From Fundicoccus culcitae (GTDB lineage: Bacteria; Bacillota; Bacilli; Lactobacillales; Aerococcaceae), in NCBI RefSeq assembly GCF_024661895.1, contig NZ_CP102453.1:3100001-3164000 (forward strand): DNA of 64,000 nucleotides, in the 5' to 3' direction. The notes under the pieces are model-generated. The model was not told the DNA's origin and searched no databases. It worked only from the letters and a program-made list of their open reading frames with translations. The position numbers were made by a program, and so were the translations under genes. Below, piece after piece: positions 58,876-64,000 of this stretch (positions within the stretch are counted from its first letter, which is position 1; the number at the start of each line of letters is the position of its first letter).

Positions 58876-59407
58876 CCGAGATCGTAGAGTAAAGTGGTAT
58901 TTAGCCTTACTATTATTTTTCGGGATCATTATTGATTCTGCTTTACCAGCCATCTTTCCGAATGCTTTTCTCGGTAGCGGTCAAACAATCATTTCGCATG
59001 TGACACTGTATGTTCTAGTGTTATTTGCTTTTTATTTTAGAGATGGTAGCATCCTCTTTAATGCGTTTATATTTGGTCTGATTGCGGATTCCTATAATAC
59101 CACTCTTTTAGGCTTATATGCGACTTTGTATTTGATAGTCGCTTATGTCATTATTAAAGTGAAAAAATATTTACCTAAAAAATCATTAGTTCAAATCTTA
59201 TTATTTTTGTTAGCCATCGCCTTTGTCGATTTTTGCGTTTTTGTGTTCTATCGTGAAACAGGTTATACCACTATGACATTAACTGTATTTTTAGCTAATA
59301 ACTTGGGTCCAACGATGTTGTATAACATCGTATTAACTTTTATTTTATATTTCCCTTCAAGAGGCTTGTTAAATCTTTTAGGGTTTGAAAATTATTTGAT
59401 TTTCTAA
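58856..59407 (+). CDS. mreD: Rod shape-determining protein MreD
   Basis: A 183-residue membrane protein with about five or six helices and the usual mreD position. AAGGAAGG (58843-58850) supports GTG 58856 (MISLKINRDRRVKWYLALLL), which overlaps mreC by 20 bases; TTG 58865 is an alternative. Sequence conservation in MreD is low, so the call rests on topology and context. Confidence 0.9.
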   Translation: MISLKINRDRRVKWYLALLLFFGIIIDSALPAIFPNAFLGSGQTIISHVTLYVLVLFAFYFRDGSILFNAFIFGLIADSYNTTLLGLYATLYLIVAYVIIKVKKYLPKKSLVQILLFLLAIAFVDFCVFVFYRETGYTTMTLTVFLANNLGPTMLYNIVLTFILYFPSRGLLNLLGFENYLIF

Positions 59408-59412
59408 CAGTA

Positions 59413-59464
59413 ATTCGACCTTTCAACCGCTAGCAATCTACTGGTTGATGGGTCGGATTTTTTT
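59413..59464 (+). terminator. mreBCD terminator
   Basis: ATTCGACC (59413-59420) pairs with GGTCGGAT (59451-59458), with inner AACC/GGTT pairing, followed by eight T. The next promoter begins at 59466. Confidence 0.82.
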
Positions 59465-59465
59465 G

Positions 59466-59494
59466 TTGACGCTGAAAATGGAAAATGGTACAAT
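59466..59494 (+). promoter_or_regulatory. rplU promoter
   Basis: TTGACG (59466-59471), 17 bases, TACAAT (59489-59494), with a TG one base upstream of the -10: one of the strongest promoters in the window. Confidence 0.88.
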
Positions 59495-59499
59495 ACTAA

Positions 59500-59610
59500 T
59501 GTTGTATTTGGCTAGCACTCCATCTGCAACCGCACATCATTAAGTTATTAAAAGCTTCGGTAACGAACACTTAATTTGGCGAGTCTGAGTGTAAATATTA
59601 TAAGGAGGTG
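59500..59610 (+). promoter_or_regulatory. L21 leader RNA
   Basis: A leader of about 115 bases between the promoter and rplU. Its ends can pair (GCACTCC... with GAGTGT near 59588) and an inner hairpin forms from ATTAAGT and ACTTAAT around 59540-59575. Position and shape fit the Bacillota L21 leader that regulates rplU-prp-rpmA. Assignment is from context and visible pairing only. Confidence 0.75.
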
Positions 59611-59615
59611 CTTGA

Positions 59616-59924
59616 ATGTACGCAATTATTAAAACTGGCGGAAAACAAGTAAAAGTTGAAGTAGGTCAATCTATTTTTGTTGAAAAATTAGATGTTGCTG
59701 AAGGAGAAAAAGTTACTTTTGATGAAGTAATCTTAGTAGGCGGCGAGTCAACTAAAGTAGGAACACCCTATGTTGAAGGCGCAACCGTTGAGGCAACCGT
59801 TGAAAAAAATGGCCGTGCGAAAAAAGTAGTGACGTTTAAATACAAACGTCGTAAAGATACTCATCGCAAACAAGGTCACCGTCAACCATACACAAAATTA
59901 ACTATCGATTCAATTAACGCATAA
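59616..59924 (+). CDS. rplU: 50S ribosomal protein L21
   Basis: A 102-residue 23S-binding protein: [20 protein letters not shown] and [20 protein letters not shown] are typical. AAGGAGGTG precedes the ATG. First gene of the three-gene unit with prp and rpmA. Confidence 0.98.
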   Translation: MYAIIKTGGKQVKVEVGQSIFVEKLDVAEGEKVTFDEVILVGGESTKVGTPYVEGATVEATVEKNGRAKKVVTFKYKRRKDTHRKQGHRQPYTKLTIDSINA

Positions 59925-59925
59925 A

Positions 59926-60261
59926 ATGATTAATGTTCAATTTAAGATGGATTCAAAGCATGCAATCAAAGAATTAACCATGACTGGTCACGCTGGTTAT
60001 GCCGATTCTGGCTATGATATTGTTTGTGCAGCTGTTTCTAGTCAAGTCATTTCTGTTGAGAACTCTTTAGAACATCTATTAGGTGTTTCTGCAGAAGTTG
60101 ATGTTGATGAAGTCGAAGGGGGCTATTTAAAAATTGTTTTGCCTGCGATTAACGATGAGCAAAAGCAACATGACGTCCAGTTGCTGATGAAACATTTATC
60201 CTTTGCCTTAGAAATTCTTGCTAAGAATTATCCTGAATTTATTCATATCTTTCATAAATAG
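59926..60261 (+). CDS. prp: Ribosomal-processing cysteine protease Prp
   Basis: Prp (YsxB) removes the N-terminal extension of L27. The catalytic His is in MTGHAGYADSG and Cys in DIVCAAVS; 111 residues is usual. It begins one base after the rplU stop without its own clear ribosome binding site, so it is probably translated by coupling. Its substrate is encoded next. Confidence 0.95.
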   Translation: MINVQFKMDSKHAIKELTMTGHAGYADSGYDIVCAAVSSQVISVENSLEHLLGVSAEVDVDEVEGGYLKIVLPAINDEQKQHDVQLLMKHLSFALEILAKNYPEFIHIFHK

Positions 60262-60276
60262 AGGAGGAAAACCCAT

Positions 60277-60567
60277 ATGTTGAAATTAAATTTACAATTA
60301 TTCGCAACTAAAAAAGGTGGCGGTTCAACACAAAATGGTCGTGACTCGATTGCTAAACGTCTTGGAGCTAAAGCAGCGGATGGACAAACAGTAACGGGTG
60401 GATCAATTCTTTACCGTCAACGTGGTACGAAAGTACATCCTGGTAATAATGTAGGTCGCGGTGGCGATGATACCTTATTTGCAAAAGTAGAAGGTGTCGT
60501 TCGTTTTGAACGTAAAGGTAAAAACAGAAAGCAAGTGTCTGTTTATCCAGTGGCACAAGAAGCTTAA
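60277..60567 (+). CDS. rpmA: 50S ribosomal protein L27 with cleavable N-terminus
   Basis: L27 reaches the peptidyl transferase centre with its N-terminus. The 96 residues begin [26 protein letters not shown] is the Prp cleavage motif known from Staphylococcus, so maturation would expose TKKGGG. AGGAGG precedes the ATG. Confidence 0.98.
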   Translation: MLKLNLQLFATKKGGGSTQNGRDSIAKRLGAKAADGQTVTGGSILYRQRGTKVHPGNNVGRGGDDTLFAKVEGVVRFERKGKNRKQVSVYPVAQEA

Positions 60568-60583
60568 GATATGTCTTAATTAG

Positions 60584-60621
60584 AAAAGGTAAAAACAGTG
60601 CTTCTGTTTTTACCTTTTTTT
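60584..60621 (+). terminator. rpmA terminator
   Basis: Perfect 15-bp arms AAAAGGTAAAAACAG (60584-60598) and complement (60604-60618), five-base loop, T-run to 60621. Confidence 0.93.
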
Positions 60622-60681
60622 GCTTTTCACTGTATTCGTAATCTATGTTATACTAGTTCAATAGAAATGAGGTGGAATCGA

Positions 60682-63090
60682 TTGATTGATAGTAGGCAGG
60701 AAGAAGAGATAGTAGTGGGGGTTGTCGAAGCGATTATTTTTGAAAACCCTAGTAATTTATATAAAGTGATACGGGTTTTAGTTGATGAAGATAATACCAG
60801 TCTATTCATCGGGGAAGATATTGTTTGTACCGGACAATTTGCCACCCTCCATCTAGATACGACCTACGAATTTTATGGTCAACTCAACAACCATCCAAAA
60901 TATGGCCAACAATTCAGCGTTAATCGTTATCAACAAATGGCTCCGACTTCAGAAGAAGGCCTCATTGAGTATTTATCGAGTCATCGCTTCAAAGGTGTTG
61001 GAACGGTCTTAGCCAGTCGGATAGTTGAAACATTGGGAACAGATGCTATTGATAAAATACTATCCGATAGTCAAGCGTTAAAAGAAGTTCCTGGTTTGAC
61101 ACAAAGAACGGCAAAAAATTTACGGGATGCCCTGATAGAACATCAAGGAACTGAACGGGTTTATATGCAATTAAATCAATGGGGGTTTGGTCCTAAAACC
61201 GTTGATAAAATTTATCAAATTTATCAAAGTACCGCCATCGAATCCATTAAAGAAAATCCTTATGAATTAATCGAGAAAATCGATGGTATTGGCTTTACTA
61301 AAGCCGATCAATTAGCCGAGTCCCTTGGTTTTGAAGCCGATGCGATTGAGCGGGTTATGGCGGGGATTATTACCGTAGTAAACCAGCAATCCGTCAATGA
61401 AGGGGATACCTATGTTGAAGAAGCGGTTGCGCTATCACAAGCACAAAAACTGCTTGAAAATAGTCGGCGATATTTAATTAATGAGGAATTATTGCAAGAA
61501 GCACTCGATAAAGCGGTGTTAGAAAAAAAGCTGTTTCGCTTAGCCGAAGGCTTAATGATTCCTAGTTTGTACTACGCTGAAATAGGCATTGCGAAGCAAT
61601 TGTCGCAGTATTGGCAATATGAAGCGGTCGAACGATTTACAGAATTAGAAATCCAAACGGCTATACCAAAGGTAGAAGAACTGACGGGTATCACTTACGA
61701 TAAGTGGCAAAAAGAGGCTTTAATAATGGCTATTAATTCGCCTATGTCTATTATTACGGGAGGACCTGGAACTGGGAAAACCACCTTAGTCCAAGGCTTG
61801 ATTACCTTACATTCGATTTTGCATGAGTATGATTTAGATGATATCGATAAATTGGGTAATGATAATCCTGTCCTATTAGCGGCCCCAACTGGTCGGGCTG
61901 CTAAACGGATGAAAGATATTACTCAGCTACCGGCATCAACAATCCATCGTTTAATCGGCTTTACACGTGATACCTCAACCGAGGATTTTCATTCCAATGA
62001 ATTAGAAGGTAGTTTGTTGATTATTGATGAAATGTCCATGGTCGACACATGGTTGATGAATTGGCTTCTGCAAGGGATACCTTATCATATGCAGGTAGTT
62101 TTCGTTGGTGACCAGGATCAGCTACCGTCTGTTGGACCGGGTAAAGTTTTCAATGATTTAATCAATTCAAAAGTTATTCCTACGGTGTTTTTAACGAAAA
62201 TTTATCGTCAAGCGGAGAATAGTTCGATTATAAAATTAGCACACGCTATTAGAAAGAATCAACTACCCGATGATTTATTAATCAAACAAGCCGATCGCTC
62301 ATTTATTCCTTGTCATGCCAATCAAGTCAGCCATGTTATTCACCAAATTGTTGAAAAAGCGATACCGAAAGGTTTTAATGCTAACAATATGCAAGTCTTG
62401 GCTCCAATGTATAAGGGTCCTGCTGGGATAAACGCTTTAAATAAATCCTTACAGGCTCAGTTAAATCCCGCCAGTCCCAAAAAACATGAATTAGTATACT
62501 TTGAAACAATTTTCCGTGTTGGTGATAAGGTCCTGCAATTAGTCAATAACGCTGAAGAAAATGTGTTTAATGGTGATGTTGGCAAGATTGTTTCGATTTA
62601 CTATAAGGATCAAACGGATTCTAAGACGGACGAAATGATTGTTGAATTCGATGAAAAAGAACTGACTTATAAACGCAGTGATTTTAATCAACTGACATTA
62701 GCCTATTGTACATCGATTCATAAGGCTCAAGGCAGTGAGTACCCACTAGTTATTTTGCCTTTAGTCGATCAATATTCACGAATGCTAAGAAAAGATATTC
62801 TGTATACGGCTGTTACCCGAGCGCAATCTAGCTTAATTTTGTTAGGTGATCCCAACTGTTTTGCTAAAGCGGTTATGCGCAATGATGAGCCGCGGAAAAC
62901 CTTTTTAGCCGATTTATTACAGGTTGAATTCAAAGACCGACTAGAAAATATCTCAGAAGACCTAGAAACAGAACCCCAGCCAACCCCCAATAAATATCAA
63001 CTAACATCCAACAATTATTTGACGGCTGACCCCATGATAGGTATGGAAGGTATTAGCCCTTATGATTTTTTACCAGACAATCTTACATAA
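60682..63090 (+). CDS. recD2: RecD2-type ATP-dependent DNA helicase
   Basis: RecD2 is a 5'-3' SF1B helicase not tied to RecBC. N-terminal OB-like and helix-hairpin-helix region (GVGTVLASRIVETLG, IDGIGFTKADQLAE), then Walker A GGPGTGKTT at residues 360-368, Walker B LLIIDEMSMVD, GDQDQLPSVGPG and C-terminal SIHKAQGSEYP are seen. The frame opens at 60598 inside the terminator region; GAGGTGG at 60669-60675 supports TTG 60682 (802 residues). It probably helps repair and fork stability. Confidence 0.95.
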   Translation: MIDSRQEEEIVVGVVEAIIFENPSNLYKVIRVLVDEDNTSLFIGEDIVCTGQFATLHLDTTYEFYGQLNNHPKYGQQFSVNRYQQMAPTSEEGLIEYLSSHRFKGVGTVLASRIVETLGTDAIDKILSDSQALKEVPGLTQRTAKNLRDALIEHQGTERVYMQLNQWGFGPKTVDKIYQIYQSTAIESIKENPYELIEKIDGIGFTKADQLAESLGFEADAIERVMAGIITVVNQQSVNEGDTYVEEAVALSQAQKLLENSRRYLINEELLQEALDKAVLEKKLFRLAEGLMIPSLYYAEIGIAKQLSQYWQYEAVERFTELEIQTAIPKVEELTGITYDKWQKEALIMAINSPMSIITGGPGTGKTTLVQGLITLHSILHEYDLDDIDKLGNDNPVLLAAPTGRAAKRMKDITQLPASTIHRLIGFTRDTSTEDFHSNELEGSLLIIDEMSMVDTWLMNWLLQGIPYHMQVVFVGDQDQLPSVGPGKVFNDLINSKVIPTVFLTKIYRQAENSSIIKLAHAIRKNQLPDDLLIKQADRSFIPCHANQVSHVIHQIVEKAIPKGFNANNMQVLAPMYKGPAGINALNKSLQAQLNPASPKKHELVYFETIFRVGDKVLQLVNNAEENVFNGDVGKIVSIYYKDQTDSKTDEMIVEFDEKELTYKRSDFNQLTLAYCTSIHKAQGSEYPLVILPLVDQYSRMLRKDILYTAVTRAQSSLILLGDPNCFAKAVMRNDEPRKTFLADLLQVEFKDRLENISEDLETEPQPTPNKYQLTSNNYLTADPMIGMEGISPYDFLPDNLT

Positions 63091-63093
63091 TAG

Positions 63094-63133
63094 AAAAATC
63101 CGCCTATATTATCTATCATAAAGGCGGATTTTT
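63094..63133. terminator. Bidirectional terminator after recD2
   Basis: Perfect 12-bp arms AAAAATCCGCCT (63094-63105) and complement (63122-63133), giving a T-run on each strand. Shared by recD2 and the reverse-strand remnant. Confidence 0.93.
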
Positions 63134-63577
63134 CCATGCTAATAACTGCTGCTTCACTTTCTTAGTTCGGCTATTTGCCAATGGGCAAGATGAGCCATTC
63201 TTAAAGACAACTATATTATGATTGGTGTCAATACTCGCAACATTACGAATATTCACAACAAAGGATTTGTGAGCACGCACAAATTCTGGGTCACTTTTTT
63301 CAACTGAGCTTAAACTATCATATATCTGAAATTGACTATCAAATGTATTAATAGCAATTTTATGTGGTTGAGGTAAAGATTCGAAAAAAAGTATCTGATC
63401 AAAACTAATCGCTCTGGTTTTATTTCCAGACGTAAATATATATTGTTTACCTCTGCTTTGACCGTGGGCTTGTCTATTAACAATTAATTGCAATACTTCT
63501 ACAATTTGCGCTTGCATGTTTTCATAGCTTGATTTCACAATGAAGTCCAAAGCTTCAACGCTTTGAATAAATATGTA
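63116..63577 (-). pseudogene. 5'-truncated LytTR response regulator remnant
   Basis: The reverse-strand frame encodes an intact C-terminal LytTR DNA-binding domain (TSGNKTRAISFDQILFFE, VRAHKSFVVNIRNVASID) and the end of an AgrA-type receiver (SVEALDFIVKSSYENM). The phospho-acceptor part of the receiver is missing: upstream in the frame lie only a hairpin (63578-63618) and then the stop of the lipid kinase gene. No ribosome binding site is near the in-frame ATGs at about 63605. It looks like a gene fused by deletion to the kinase terminator. A shortened LytTR protein cannot be excluded. Confidence 0.65.
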
Positions 63578-63618
63578 AAACACCCATGTTGATTGATTTC
63601 GCATCATCATGGGTGTTT
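63578..63618 (-). terminator. Terminator-like hairpin after the lipid kinase gene
   Basis: Perfect 11-bp arms AAACACCCATG (63578-63588) and CATGGGTGTTT (63608-63618) with a 19-base loop. On the reverse strand it follows the kinase stop by about five bases and continues TTTTAC, a weak T-run. Confidence 0.7.
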
Positions 63619-63623
63619 GAGAT

Positions 63624-64000
63624 TTACAAATAAAAAGGGTATTCTGACAAACCAACCGTTAAGTCCGCATGAATTTGTGTCAAATCTTCACCATCTACTT
63701 GTCCTCTTATGGGTTTGTTTAATTTCATCTGCAAGGATTGACCAGCAAAACGGGTGACATTGGGTGATAAATGTTGATCTTGACGAATTAGAACACTGAT
63801 TAATAATTGAATAATCGCTTTAAAGTTAATGTCATGAAAAATAATTAAGGATACTTCCTTCCGTTCATGACTAGCTAGATTATCTAATTTTATGCCACCC
63901 CCAATATAGGGATTGTTCATAATGCAAGCTAAATAAGCATTACTAACGACTTGCGTTTTTCCGTCCAATTGGATTGTGACATCGAAAGACGAAAGCAAAT
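63624..64000 (-). CDS. Diacylglycerol kinase-family lipid kinase, C-terminal part
   Basis: Partial gene; the start lies beyond the window end. The visible 124 or so residues match the C-terminal beta-sandwich of the DagK/YegS family: ACIMNNPYIGGGIKL, LLISVLIRQDQHLSPNV, and KPIRGQVDGEDL near the end. The family phosphorylates diacylglycerol or related lipids. Without the N-terminal GGDGT region the exact member cannot be named. Confidence 0.82.
   Translation of the reverse strand, partial: LLSSFDVTIQLDGKTQVVSNAYLACIMNNPYIGGGIKLDNLASHERKEVSLIIFHDINFKAIIQLLISVLIRQDQHLSPNVTRFAGQSLQMKLNKPIRGQVDGEDLTQIHADLTVGLSEYPFYL

Overview
The window is one AT-rich, gene-dense chromosomal segment of a low-GC Gram-positive bacterium (Bacillota). 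The linkage prfA-prmC-ywlC-glyA-upp near the atp operon, an EpuA-family protein and a DUF3397 protein flanking the murA and mraZ regions, XpaC-TelA, a nudF/MacP-like/mtnN cluster, and a mevalonate pathway all point to Lactobacillales. An Aerococcaceae or Carnobacteriaceae relative is my best guess. Two MreB paralogues plus MreCD, DivIVA, EzrA and FtsAZ suggest a rod or ovoid cell with both elongation and division machinery. I see no insertion sequence, prophage, CRISPR array, rRNA or tRNA gene.

Layout. 1-4953: translation and one-carbon genes (prfA, prmC, ywlC, glyA, upp). 5166-7666: mvaA and mvaS of the mevalonate pathway, followed by a VOC-fold gene and an ArsC/Spx-family gene. 8993-15319: F1Fo-ATP synthase operon atpBEFHAGDC, in which the delta subunit (atpH) appears to have lost its N-terminal domain. 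15397-16077: an unrecognised reverse-strand gene. 16479-19964: DUF1146, murA, mbl, EpuA-like and DUF3397 genes. 20066-32857: the division and cell wall (dcw) cluster mraZ-rsmH-ftsL-pbp-murE-mraY-murD-murG-divIB-ftsA-ftsZ, opened by a three-repeat MraZ-type operator. 32958-38026: ylmG, ylmH, divIVA and T-box-controlled ileS, with no sepF or ylmE where they usually lie.

38140-41513: a reverse-strand island with a C39-like peptidase, TelA and XpaC. 41651-49484: nudF, a MacP-like membrane protein, mtnN, rpsD with a structured leader, ezrA, a cysteine desulfurase with thiI, and a thiol peroxidase that lacks its resolving cysteine. 49635-55972: sirtuin, T-box-controlled valS, folC, radC and a cold-shock protein. 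56034-60567: methyltransferase, mreBCD, then rplU-prp-rpmA behind an L21-type leader. 60682-64000: recD2, a 5'-truncated LytTR response-regulator remnant, and the end of a lipid kinase gene that runs out of the window.

The common theme is growth and envelope building: peptidoglycan precursors (murA, murE, mraY, murD, murG), isoprenoid supply for the lipid carrier (mvaA, mvaS), septal and lateral wall synthesis (pbp, ftsAZ, divIVA, ezrA, mreBCD, mbl, MacP-like) and energy (atp). Control is largely by RNA and promoter-proximal sites: two T-boxes, two ribosomal-protein leaders, a MraZ operator, a dyad over the tpx promoter, and many intrinsic terminators. Four of those terminators share one related palindromic sequence. 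No obviously novel multi-gene system stands out. The most unusual items are the shortened AtpH, the orphan protein with an alpha-CTD-like tail, the dispersed palindrome family, the one-cysteine Tpx and the possible ATT start of radC.
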